From Saccharospirillaceae bacterium (GTDB lineage Bacteria > Pseudomonadota > Gammaproteobacteria > Pseudomonadales > Oceanobacteraceae): a stretch of DNA of 64,000 bases. The stretch spans positions 62,001 to 126,000 of the forward strand of contig JAJOJJ010000016.1 in the NCBI GenBank assembly GCA_021208685.1, given 5' to 3'. Positions 1-8,972 of this stretch are shown piece after piece (the first letter of the stretch is position 1; every line of letters begins with the position of its first letter). The translations under genes were made by a program, and so were the position numbers. Under the pieces are notes generated by a model. It had not been told where the DNA came from. It was given only the letters and a program-made list of their open reading frames with translations, and did not search any database.

Positions 1-410
1 AATTTATCAATTCCGCCAAGAGAATCCTTAAGCGGCGTTGAAAAATGACCGATCTGTAATTGGCCAGCGATACCGGCGAGGGCAACAAATCCCTTGCTGA
101 GCGTTATATCACCTTCGGTCTTGTTTCCTCCGCTTTCATCGTAGGGTTTATCCGGCTTGATATTGTATTCAAGTTTAAATAATCCGGTCATGCCATGCCG
201 CAGGCTGGTTTCTCCGCTGACGCCAACGGACGATCCGTTGGAGCGAACACTGGAAAATTCAATACCGGATTCCTTAATTTGCTGGCGGGAAAGATTGATT
301 TTTCCGGAAAAATCCAAAGATTCTTTTGCCATTACTGATGTTGATAAAAAAAACATCAAAAACACAGTTGTTAATATTTTTATAAGGTAGTCAGAAAAAA
401 TGAGCGTCAC
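1..410 (-). CDS. Gram-negative porin, N-terminal part (runs off left edge)
   Basis: The minus strand read from GTG at 410 stays open to the window edge (136 codons). It begins with a typical signal peptide (ILTTVFLMFFLSTSVMA, cleavage expected before KESLDF). The mature part alternates short beta strands such as LDFSGKINLSRQ and GLFKLEYNIKP, and has the GFVALAGIAGQLQIGHFSTP segment seen in trimeric porins just before constriction loop L3. An AAGGA Shine-Dalgarno lies six bases upstream of the GTG, which decides the start. Role by family: passive outer-membrane diffusion channel. Only the first third is visible, so substrate preference cannot be judged. Confidence 0.75.
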   Translation of the reverse strand, partial: MTLIFSDYLIKILTTVFLMFFLSTSVMAKESLDFSGKINLSRQQIKESGIEFSSVRSNGSSVGVSGETSLRHGMTGLFKLEYNIKPDKPYDESGGNKTEGDITLSKGFVALAGIAGQLQIGHFSTPLKDSLGGIDK

Positions 411-973
411 GATACATCCTTGGCTTTCTTAAGTGTTGGTCAGGGCCTGTTAATGCTCATTAACAGGCCTGTTATTGGCTGAAAATTTCTCAGACAAGGC
501 GCTGATAGTGTGGGATGTTCCTGACAGTATCACTCCACTCTCCCTGTTCTGCGACAAACCGGCTCTCAGCAGGCCCGATTCCCTCAGTGTTAACAGACCC
601 CAGGTTAAAGCACGATACTGAAGGCTTGGTGGGACACTTCAAAACACGGAAACACCGGTCTGAAGGTTTCCAGAAAGCCCACCATGGCGTGCCCTTCAAC
701 AGGTTTCGACACCGTTGCCGATGTTACAAAGGACTCGTCATTCGCTGTATCGGCGCCTTGTCAAAGCACTCTTCAGAACTCCTGCAACAATGTGCAGAGT
801 TATTCAGAGGTTCCTTAAATCTGAGCCTGAGTAAAAGCTAATCACACGCATATTTCCAGAATTTTTCATTGTGTATTTGTTTTAAATGTATTTATTCGCG
901 CTGAAACCTAAATGTCATGAAGTTTCAGCAGAGTGGCTCATTGAAATATAAAATATCGGAAGGGATGTTCCTA
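411..973. other. Intergenic region with a strong palindrome, no recognised gene
   Basis: This 560-base stretch separates the divergent porin and lipoprotein genes. At 444-469 there is a perfect 11-bp inverted repeat (GGCCTGTTAAT / ATTAACAGGCC, 4-base loop). Overlapping it at 463-474 is a second palindrome, AACAGGCCTGTT. No T-run follows, so it is more likely an operator, a REP-like element or a cruciform than a terminator. Open frames on both strands at 490-841 match no family I recognise and lack ribosome sites; they may be decayed coding sequence. The last 130 bases are AT-rich and probably hold the promoter of the downstream lipoprotein gene. Confidence 0.5.
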
Positions 974-3900
974 ATGCGTCAAATATCATTTGTTATGACG
1001 GTCGCGGTAATGGTGCTCATCGCAGCCTGTAGTGGCGGTGGTAATAGCCCCGCTAAGGTTTGCTCGGCTATTGTTGAAAATGATTATAATCCGATAAACC
1101 GTATTAATAATCCTGTCGATGAAACGCGCGATCTTGATAATGATGGTATACCCGATATCACAGAAATTGATGTTTATGGCAGTGATCCGTGCTCGGCTGA
1201 CTCAAAAACAGATACGACCTCCGGGGCGCCTGGGAATGGCGGTCTGGTCTTAGGGCTTCAGGCTTGCTATGACCTTGTGGCGCGTGATTATGAGCCCTCG
1301 TATCGTCTTAATAATCCTGTCGATAAAACCCGTGATCTGGATGGTGATGGCTATTCTGATTACATAGAAATTGATTTCACCGACACCGACCCTTGTGTTT
1401 CACACCTGAAATTACCGGAGGGAACAGAAAAAAAGGCAGTCGAAGCAAAATTCTGCGCGTACAACATTAACAGCTCTATTGATACCGTTAATCGCACAGT
1501 CGATGGGGCGTATCCGGTTGAAAAAGACTCTGATAAAGACAACATACCGGATATCTATGAACTATTTGTTCTGGATTCTGACCCCTGCAATGAATTGAGT
1601 CCTGTTAATGCGGAAGCGGACAACTCTTCAGCGGCGTATGCGGTTTGTACCGCAACACTTGCTCAGCGCTATGATCCGATACGTCAGGTATTTTATGACG
1701 ATGGATATAAAGATTCAGATTCAGACAATGATGGCGTAACGGATTACTATGAGTTCGTCATTGGCGCTAACCCCTGTATTTCTGATTCAGGAATAGCGGA
1801 TGCGTCAGCCAATCTGACCTACTGCCGTGCGATTGTCAGCAGGGAGTATGGTTCGGCCTACGTTAAAGCCAATGGTCTGAATACTTTCCGCGATCTGGAC
1901 AACGATCTGACACCCGATTACATCGAACTGGATGCCGGAACCGATCCGTGCATTCACCATAACGAAGACAGCAGCGGAGCAGACACCGGATTAACGGCCA
2001 GCTATCTTGCCTGCAGTAAAACCATTGAAATTGATTTCAGTGTTAATAATAGTGGCAACGTTAATGAAACCCGGGATCTGGATAACGATGGTCTTACCGA
2101 TGCCTTTGAAATGAATCCTAATACGCGTGCAGTTATGAGTCTGGACGCCTGTGCAATTGACAGTGATTCCGATGGTTTAGGCGATTACCACGAAGCTGTT
2201 GCTGCCGGATTGATTAACGGTGAAAACTATCAGCTGGATCAACAGACATGCAAGGGAGACTTATACTACGAAGGCTGCGATACCGATGGCGATAAACTGA
2301 CCGACCTTCAGGAAACCTATGGTTATTATTATCCGCAACCAGGAGTGCCGGTATCTGTTCCACGCTACTTGCCACAGGCGGAATTTTTGGCAATGGCCGA
2401 AACGGCTGTTGAAGGTCTGAACGGACGGCCAAATCCCTGGAAAGTGGCCACCGAAGCTATCCGGTATGCTGGCCTCGCTGAACTCCGGAATTTTGATAAT
2501 GATCCGGCAACATACATTTCAGTGAATGCAGAAAAGGCCCGTGCCGTTATTGCCAGTGCATTTGTGAATTCTTATCCCAACGGCGCAGATACGGTTTACC
2601 TGACGGGGACTACGGCAACGAACGGTTCGTTAGCCAACATCATCAAAACACTGTTCGATCTGCCTGTGATGCCCGTCACCGATAATAATGGTGAATACGC
2701 TCAGGTTTATTATACCAATCCCGCCTTGTGGTCATCTGACTGGGATCCTTATTCTGATTTCGAAGAATCGTCCAGAGTGAACAGTCTTCCCAATGTTACT
2801 CACCCGGCCGATCATCCATTGGTTGCAGGTTCTCCTGTGGTGAAAGTTAAACTTGTTTCAATGCAGTTGATTGAAAAGACAACGGAAGCCGCCGGAACCG
2901 GCGAAGAAAAAACGGAGAATTCTGAAAATTTAAATGCAGAGTCAGCAACCGTGACTCATGGCTGGAATACCAGCGTATCATTAAGTTATGGGAAAGATGG
3001 TTTCGGTGGTTCGGTTACGGCCGGATACAGCGGCAGTGTTGCTGATCAAACATATTCATCAACAATGACTGGTGAGTCGACAACCGAAAAAACCACGTAT
3101 ACAGATACCAGCGCTAAAGACTGTGAAGTGGTTGCCTGGCTGACGGTTGTATTTGAAAACTATGGCACCGCAGCGCTTTATGACTTTATGCCAAAATTTA
3201 CGGTTCATATCGGCGCAGCAGGGAGTACGGTTAATGAGCAGTATACGTTTTATCCTGGTTCGGTTGACCGTGTGCCTTCCAACATTGAGGCTCTTGCACC
3301 GGGTGCTGCTACCGGCCCTATGACGTATCCAACTTCAGGCGCCGGTACACGCTACGCCCAGTTTTGTATAACTAAGAAACAAAAAGACTTCATTGCTGAT
3401 GGCGGAATGGTGACGCTCGATGTTGTTCCCAGTCAGGGTAAGGTCGCATTCTGGGATAATGGCAATAAAAAAGTGATCACGGACGGCTCATGGGCGGTGT
3501 ATGAATCATTGATCAGATCAAGCTCGTCTGTGGTTGATGTCGAAATGGATACGGGCAAACTGATTGATGGTAAATCGGTTCGTATAACCGGCCGTTATCA
3601 TGTTTCAGTGAATAACCACAGTAATGTGAAAACACTGGGCGATGCCCTGAAATTATTACTGACCAGTGAATATCCCCGTGCGAATGGGTTGTCCACAAAT
3701 CAGCTCGACAACTGCCCATCATCGGCTGAGCGCCTGTATCCCTGCTATGACACGCTGCTGAATAGAATTCACTGGGGTACTCTCACGGATTTAGCGGTCT
3801 CAGTTTACGCCGTTGATGATACGAATAAGCCGATTCCCTACTCGTTGATTCCTGAAGCGACATTGTCAGCACTGGCTCGCGGTGATCTCGATTCTGTACC

Positions 3901-6262
3901 GCTGATGTCCCGTTGGCGCTACTCAATAATCAACGCCTCTACCTTGAGAACAGCACAAGCCGGTATCGGTAAGGTTTATCGGGACGATAATCAGTACAGT
4001 GTAACAACCTGGGCATTTAATACGGCAGGCAAAAAATTAAGCGCTCAGTTTTGTATAAACTCCGATGATTGTACTGATATGCAGGAAGGGCTTGGCTTTG
4101 CAGCATCCGCATTGTTTTTTACTCATGCACTGGATAAAGAATACACCTTTAAAGGTACTGAGTTTGTCAGGATCATTATGCTGCAAGCCGGTGATGAGTC
4201 ACCATTGGTCAGTACAGTAAGCCTGATCTCTCCCGATATCAGCTCCGTCGGAGAAAATACGGAGCTGGATTCAGGCATCCGTTTGTCATTGGATCATATT
4301 GATTCGAAATATAACGAACTGAATACAAAAGTCGCATCACTCAGCACGGTAAATATGGCGTTCAGTCTGGTTGATATTCCTGATCTATGGTTAACGTTAC
4401 AGTCGGGATTGGCTCTTAAACATGAAATCGAAGATCTTCAGAAATATTGTAAAGATACCAATAAAGAGAATATCTATAACGGGCTGAATCCAAAAGGAAG
4501 CGAGGCAGAAAAGGCGGAAGCCTGGAAGGCATACCAGAAGTATCTGAGCTGGTGCATGACCGACACCCGGTTGAGTGAGCTGAATAAAAAACTGAACGGA
4601 ATTCCTCCGGAATACCAGGGCGAAATTGCGAAGATAAACGCTGTTCTGACGGGTGTTCAACCGATGAAGTATTATGTCAAAGCCGCCGGAATTGGGGGGA
4701 TGGGAAATTTCTCCGGCGGGTATGACTATTCAAGAGACTGTGATGAAGATAACGAATGCTATTACGATGCATGGAAGAATGATGTCAGCTGCAGCGTTGG
4801 CAGTGATCGTGTCATTTCTTCTGTGCGGATAAGTGCGGGTATTGACGATACATGGGGTGGTCGTAACAGGCTGGTGTATCGCCACATACGTCAAATAAAG
4901 TTCAAGTCATGGCGGATTTCAGCGGAAGGCAGTTTATCGGATCCCCGCGATCATAACTGTGAAGTGTCGGATGATGGTTACTCAAGTTATGCGTTTCACA
5001 AATACAACGTCAGGTGGGCGGAGAAATCAGTTGATGCCAATATCGGTGAATATATTACCGATATTGCGGTCAGTATTGATGATACACAGCCTTATCTCTG
5101 CGTAAAATACGCAAAAATTGATAAAAACAGTCCTGGTGGTGTCCGATATGCAGGCCAGAAAGGTGAGCGCTGTTCCAACCCGGAAAAAACCTCATGGTAC
5201 TGGTGGGCAGATGCAAAACATTATCCTAATAAGGCACTGAGAGAATTGCACCTTTCTAATACCTATTCCTCTGGTCGTCATTGTGATGATTACGACAGAT
5301 GCTTTGATTATTGGGCTGTTGATAAGGACAATGTGAGGAATCTTGCCTCATGGTATAACGAAGTCATTATCGCCAAATCCGATGCTGAGGCCAAAGCAGA
5401 GACTATCACATGGTCTGAGCTTAAAGATGAGCGTGCAAACCTGTGCCTTGATCTTGATAGTAATTCAAGCAGTGATGGCGCCAATATCAAGGTGTGGGGT
5501 TGCAACGGTAATAATGCGCAAAAATGGTTTCATGATCCCCATACGGGTCACATAGTGAACATCAACCGGAAGTGTCTGGATATTCCAGGTAATGATGATC
5601 CAAACAGCAACAGAAATGTTCAGCAATGGACGTGCGATACCAATGCGCGTGATCAGCAGTGGCGCTATGACGGTAAGCAGTTTATTAATCGTGTTGCGTT
5701 TTTAAACACCTCGCATGCATTAGATGCTGTCGGCAATACCGCAGGGAGCAATGTTATTGTTCATGCCGTACACAATGGTCTGAACCAGCGCTGGTACACA
5801 ACCGATCAGACGGTAACAAAGAATCGCAATATCGAAGTCCGTCTTGGCAACTCAGAAAGCCGGTCGCTTTGTCTGGATGTTCCGGGAGGAAGTGTTACTA
5901 ATGGTCAGTATCTCAAGGTTTGGTCTTGTAATAGCAACAAGCAGGCTCAGGGATTTTACTATGATGAGCAATACCAGCAGGTTAAACATAAAGACAGCGA
6001 ATACTGTCTGAGCGCTGACAATATCCGTGTCGATGAGCAGGTCAGGTTGCGGGTTTGTAACAGCGCAGATACAAAACAAAAATGGATAAAATCAGGTCAG
6101 CACTTTGCAAGTCTTGAAGATCCGGCCTTTTTTATAACGGCGGATGCAATGAGTCAGAATGCATCGGTAACACTCAAAGCGTTTAGAAAGCCGGAGGCGA
6201 GTGCTGGCTTTGAAAACCCGGAGCAGCACAAAACTCAGCAATGGTACTTTTCAGCCTATTAG
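974..6262 (+). CDS. Giant lipoprotein with binary-toxin B (protective-antigen-like) pore region and two ricin-type lectin domains
   Basis: 1,762 residues. ATG 974 is preferred over upstream in-frame ATGs at 917 and 965 because GGAAGGG lies eight bases before it and it starts a lipoprotein signal (MRQISFVMTVAVMVLIAAC, Cys19). Residues 48-450 hold eight calcium-loop repeats (RDLDNDGIPD at about 49, 120, 184, 246, 306, 367, 396, 436), most ending in DPC. From about 435 the order follows Bacillus anthracis protective antigen: a DxDGD loop, then DPYSDFEE (591), HPLVAGSPVVKVKL (614), a Gly/Ser/Thr amphipathic stretch with GGSVTAGYSG (660-730), NYGTAALYDFMP, and TLGDALKLLL (about 887). Residues 1095-1230 look helical, and 1231-1475 form a Cys-rich region I cannot assign. 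Two ricin B-type trefoils follow (1476-1600 with QKW, QQW, QRW; 1612-1762 with QGF, QKW, QQW). Likely a surface or secreted pore-forming or lectin toxin-like protein. No A-component gene is nearby. Base composition is AT-richer than the neighbours, suggesting transfer. Confidence 0.7.
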   Translation: MRQISFVMTVAVMVLIAACSGGGNSPAKVCSAIVENDYNPINRINNPVDETRDLDNDGIPDITEIDVYGSDPCSADSKTDTTSGAPGNGGLVLGLQACYDLVARDYEPSYRLNNPVDKTRDLDGDGYSDYIEIDFTDTDPCVSHLKLPEGTEKKAVEAKFCAYNINSSIDTVNRTVDGAYPVEKDSDKDNIPDIYELFVLDSDPCNELSPVNAEADNSSAAYAVCTATLAQRYDPIRQVFYDDGYKDSDSDNDGVTDYYEFVIGANPCISDSGIADASANLTYCRAIVSREYGSAYVKANGLNTFRDLDNDLTPDYIELDAGTDPCIHHNEDSSGADTGLTASYLACSKTIEIDFSVNNSGNVNETRDLDNDGLTDAFEMNPNTRAVMSLDACAIDSDSDGLGDYHEAVAAGLINGENYQLDQQTCKGDLYYEGCDTDGDKLTDLQETYGYYYPQPGVPVSVPRYLPQAEFLAMAETAVEGLNGRPNPWKVATEAIRYAGLAELRNFDNDPATYISVNAEKARAVIASAFVNSYPNGADTVYLTGTTATNGSLANIIKTLFDLPVMPVTDNNGEYAQVYYTNPALWSSDWDPYSDFEESSRVNSLPNVTHPADHPLVAGSPVVKVKLVSMQLIEKTTEAAGTGEEKTENSENLNAESATVTHGWNTSVSLSYGKDGFGGSVTAGYSGSVADQTYSSTMTGESTTEKTTYTDTSAKDCEVVAWLTVVFENYGTAALYDFMPKFTVHIGAAGSTVNEQYTFYPGSVDRVPSNIEALAPGAATGPMTYPTSGAGTRYAQFCITKKQKDFIADGGMVTLDVVPSQGKVAFWDNGNKKVITDGSWAVYESLIRSSSSVVDVEMDTGKLIDGKSVRITGRYHVSVNNHSNVKTLGDALKLLLTSEYPRANGLSTNQLDNCPSSAERLYPCYDTLLNRIHWGTLTDLAVSVYAVDDTNKPIPYSLIPEATLSALARGDLDSVPLMSRWRYSIINASTLRTAQAGIGKVYRDDNQYSVTTWAFNTAGKKLSAQFCINSDDCTDMQEGLGFAASALFFTHALDKEYTFKGTEFVRIIMLQAGDESPLVSTVSLISPDISSVGENTELDSGIRLSLDHIDSKYNELNTKVASLSTVNMAFSLVDIPDLWLTLQSGLALKHEIEDLQKYCKDTNKENIYNGLNPKGSEAEKAEAWKAYQKYLSWCMTDTRLSELNKKLNGIPPEYQGEIAKINAVLTGVQPMKYYVKAAGIGGMGNFSGGYDYSRDCDEDNECYYDAWKNDVSCSVGSDRVISSVRISAGIDDTWGGRNRLVYRHIRQIKFKSWRISAEGSLSDPRDHNCEVSDDGYSSYAFHKYNVRWAEKSVDANIGEYITDIAVSIDDTQPYLCVKYAKIDKNSPGGVRYAGQKGERCSNPEKTSWYWWADAKHYPNKALRELHLSNTYSSGRHCDDYDRCFDYWAVDKDNVRNLASWYNEVIIAKSDAEAKAETITWSELKDERANLCLDLDSNSSSDGANIKVWGCNGNNAQKWFHDPHTGHIVNINRKCLDIPGNDDPNSNRNVQQWTCDTNARDQQWRYDGKQFINRVAFLNTSHALDAVGNTAGSNVIVHAVHNGLNQRWYTTDQTVTKNRNIEVRLGNSESRSLCLDVPGGSVTNGQYLKVWSCNSNKQAQGFYYDEQYQQVKHKDSEYCLSADNIRVDEQVRLRVCNSADTKQKWIKSGQHFASLEDPAFFITADAMSQNASVTLKAFRKPEASAGFENPEQHKTQQWYFSAY

Positions 6263-6309
6263 CATTGTCAGCAGGTCCGGGCTGAATGGCTTTTAAAACC
6301 CCTTCTGAT

Positions 6310-6342
6310 GGGCAGCCGGTGTCAACCGGCTGCCCGTTTTTC
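6310..6342 (+). terminator. Rho-independent terminator after the PA-like lipoprotein gene
   Basis: Perfect 11-bp stem GGGCAGCCGGT / ACCGGCTGCCC with a GTCA loop, followed by GTTTTTC, 48 bases after the stop codon. It isolates the lipoprotein gene as a single transcription unit from the thiamine operon downstream. Confidence 0.9.
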
Positions 6343-6504
6343 TGTAGCCCTACGGCAACAAAGTGACCGGCCATGTGACCGGATCAGTGTCAGTGTTGGC
6401 CGACGACTCCGACGTGCGGGCGCGCAGCCGAGGGTGCCAAAGGCCGCTCACCGGGTTAAGACTGAAGTCATGATTGGATCTGCGCTGCAGATCCCTTATG
6501 ATGC

Positions 6505-6625
6505 CTCCGTCCCAGGGGGTGGCCCGATTGTCTGAATCCGGCCTGAGATGCCATAGGTTTACCTGTGTAAACGGCGAACCCCTAGAACCTGATCCGGTTA
6601 GTACCGGCGTAGGAATGGGGGTGAG
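6505..6625 (+). promoter_or_regulatory. TPP riboswitch (THI element)
   Basis: The conserved THI-box core is present: GGGGGTGGC (about 6515), CCTGAGATG (6542-6550), and GAACCTGATCCGGTTAGTA (6585-6603) followed by CCGGCGTAGGAATGGGGG. These correspond to the thiamine-pyrimidine and pyrophosphate sensor helices of the family. Between the aptamer and the first gene (6626-6734) is a hairpin-rich stretch including GGTTCGCGTT / AACGCAACC (about 6663-6684), a candidate expression platform. The element lies directly upstream of a TonB receptor gene and three genes with thiamine-related families, so repression by thiamine pyrophosphate is the expected effect. Exact 5' boundary is approximate. Confidence 0.93.
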
Positions 6626-6734
6626 TACGCACAGTCTGCGGCGGCTCGCATCACAACCGGGAGGTTCGCGTTAAAACGCAACCGGCCCCTACGCACTACC
6701 CGGGTCTTTCTTGTATTTTGAGGAATGACCCAGA

Positions 6735-8909
6735 ATGAAAAAAACTCCGCTTTCCCTGTTGGTTTTACTGGCACCACTGACTCCGCTCTCGGCTCTGGCG
6801 GCGGATGACGTTACCCTCAGCACACAAACCGTGCAGGCCGATTTCCGTAAAGCCGATGTGCAGCAGATTCCCGAAGCCGTCACCTTAGTTGGCAGCGAAC
6901 AGATTGAAGCCCGTTCGGCGCAGCATCTGGAACAGATTTTAAGTTTTGCCCCCAACGTGAACTTCGCTTCAGGGGCATCGCGTGGCCGCTATTACCAGAT
7001 TCGTGGTATTGGCGAGCGCAGCCAGTTTGTTGATCCGGTGAATCCGTCTGTGGGCCTGGTCATCGATGGTATTGATATGACCGGTTTAGGTGCTGCCGCG
7101 ACCCTGTTTGATGTGCAGCAGGTGGAAATTCTGCGCGGCCCGCAGGGCACCCGTTTTGGTGCCAACGCACTGGCCGGCATGATCAATATCCGCAGTAATG
7201 ACCCGACGCAGAACCGCGAAGGTTATATCAGTGCTGAAGCCGGCAACTACAGCAGCTATGGTTTGGGGGCGGCGCTATCCGGTTCACTGAGTGATCATCT
7301 GCAGGGGCGTATTGCCGTACAGGGTTTTGAATCCGATGGTTATATCGACAACGAATTTTTAAACCGTGACGACACTAATAACCAGGACGAAAAAATCGCC
7401 CGCGCTAAATTGCACTGGCAACTGTCTGAGCGCAGCGAATTAAATCTGACCTATTTATACGCGGATATCGATAACGGCTACGATGCTTACAGCCTTGATA
7501 ATAACCGCACAACATTGTCGAACCGTCCGGGTAATGATACGCAGGATACCAATGCGTTTGCGCTGGCGTATAACCGCGAGCTGAATTCCGCAGTCCGCTT
7601 TGAAAGTGAAATCACCGGCAGCCGGAATACAGCGGAATACAGTTACGACGAAGACTGGGCGTACGGTGAATACATCTGGCTGAGCGATGACCCTGTGTAC
7701 CAGCCAGACCCATGCGATACAACTCAGGGGCCTTGTTTGGCTCCTGTTGATGGTTACAGCTCTTTTGATCAATACCTGCGGGATTTTGATCGCAACAGCA
7801 TTGGCCTGCGCTTTTTATCCGGTACTGATGGCCGTTTATTTTCTGATTCAACCGACTGGGTTGCGGGCATCTACAGGATGCAGCGGGAAGAAACACTGAA
7901 ACGCAATTACACCTATAACAACGGACAGTATCAGAGCGATCTGACCGTGGATTCGGTATCGGTCTATGCAGAACTGAGCACAGCCTTTACTCCATCCACA
8001 ACGCTGACTTACGGCATGCGTGCGGAAAACTGGAAAAATGATTTCAGTGATAATGCCAATGCGCTGGATGCTGCAAAAAATGATGTGGTCAGCGATACCA
8101 ACGAAACCTTATGGGGCGGAAAAGTTACGCTGGAAACGCTGCTGGGTGCTGACCATCTGGGCTACATCTCTCTGGCCCGTGGTTATAAAGCCGGTGGCGT
8201 GAATACCGATCCGGATATTTCCGAAGCTAACCGCACGTTCGATACCGAGTTTAATAATACGGCTGAGCTGGGCCTCAAGTCGTCTCTGGCTGACAATGCA
8301 CTGAAAACCCGCCTGGCGGTATTTTATATTCAGCGTAAAAACCAGCAGGTTAAAAGCTCGTATGCGGTACAAAAACCGGATAACAGCATCTCCTTCCAGG
8401 ACTATTTAGCCAACGCGGCGGAAGGCCGTAACTATGGCGTTGAAGTGGAAAGCGACTGGGACATCAGTGAGCGTCTGAACTGGGCATTCAGCTATGGCCT
8501 GCTGCGTACTGAATTTGTCGATTATTCTTATCTGACGGAGGATGGCGAGTTTAATAAAGATGGCCGTGCTCAGGCGCACGCACCGGAATACAGTCTGGCG
8601 ACCGCGCTGACTTATGCGCTGACCGATACATTATCGTTGCGCGCAGAGAGTGAAGCTAAAGATGAATTCTACTTTTCCGACAGCCACGATGAAAAAGCCC
8701 GTGCCTCGGTTCTCTGGCATGCCCGCCTGAGCTATCAGCAGGGTCCGCTGGATCTTGCACTGGCTGGCCGTAACCTGACCAACCGTGAGACCGATGTTCG
8801 TGGATTTGGTGGCTTTGGTAACGACCCGCGTAATGGCTATGCTGAAAATGCTTACCGTCAGCAGGGCGAACCGCGTCTGGTCATGCTGGAAGCTAAATAT
8901 TCATTCTGA
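6735..8909 (+). CDS. TonB-dependent outer-membrane receptor, probably for thiamine
   Basis: 724 residues with a signal peptide (MKKTPLSLLVLLAPLTPLSALAA). A plug domain follows at about 45-165 (QIPEAVTLVGSEQI, QIRGIGERSQFVDP, VEILRGPQGTRFGANALAGMI) and then a 22-strand-type barrel to a C-terminal aromatic (EAKYSF), the expected BamA signal. It transports a scarce substrate across the outer membrane using TonB-ExbBD energy. The substrate assignment is an inference from its position: first gene after a TPP riboswitch and followed by thiamine-binding, permease and kinase genes. Ribosome site GAGG at 6719. Siderophore specificity is not suggested by the context. Confidence 0.9.
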   Translation: MKKTPLSLLVLLAPLTPLSALAADDVTLSTQTVQADFRKADVQQIPEAVTLVGSEQIEARSAQHLEQILSFAPNVNFASGASRGRYYQIRGIGERSQFVDPVNPSVGLVIDGIDMTGLGAAATLFDVQQVEILRGPQGTRFGANALAGMINIRSNDPTQNREGYISAEAGNYSSYGLGAALSGSLSDHLQGRIAVQGFESDGYIDNEFLNRDDTNNQDEKIARAKLHWQLSERSELNLTYLYADIDNGYDAYSLDNNRTTLSNRPGNDTQDTNAFALAYNRELNSAVRFESEITGSRNTAEYSYDEDWAYGEYIWLSDDPVYQPDPCDTTQGPCLAPVDGYSSFDQYLRDFDRNSIGLRFLSGTDGRLFSDSTDWVAGIYRMQREETLKRNYTYNNGQYQSDLTVDSVSVYAELSTAFTPSTTLTYGMRAENWKNDFSDNANALDAAKNDVVSDTNETLWGGKVTLETLLGADHLGYISLARGYKAGGVNTDPDISEANRTFDTEFNNTAELGLKSSLADNALKTRLAVFYIQRKNQQVKSSYAVQKPDNSISFQDYLANAAEGRNYGVEVESDWDISERLNWAFSYGLLRTEFVDYSYLTEDGEFNKDGRAQAHAPEYSLATALTYALTDTLSLRAESEAKDEFYFSDSHDEKARASVLWHARLSYQQGPLDLALAGRNLTNRETDVRGFGGFGNDPRNGYAENAYRQQGEPRLVMLEAKYSF

Positions 8910-8915
8910 TAAACC

Positions 8916-8950
8916 GGCTGCCTGAGGAGAATGATCCCCCTCAGGCAGCC
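8916..8950 (+). repeat. Intercistronic hairpin inside the thiamine operon
   Basis: Perfect 12-bp inverted repeat GGCTGCCTGAGG / CCTCAGGCAGCC with an 11-base loop, just after the receptor stop codon. No T-tract follows, so it may be an mRNA-stabilising or processing hairpin that lets the receptor be made in excess over the downstream proteins, rather than a full terminator. Confidence 0.75.
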
Positions 8951-8972
8951 TGACATTGTTTGTGGAGTATGT

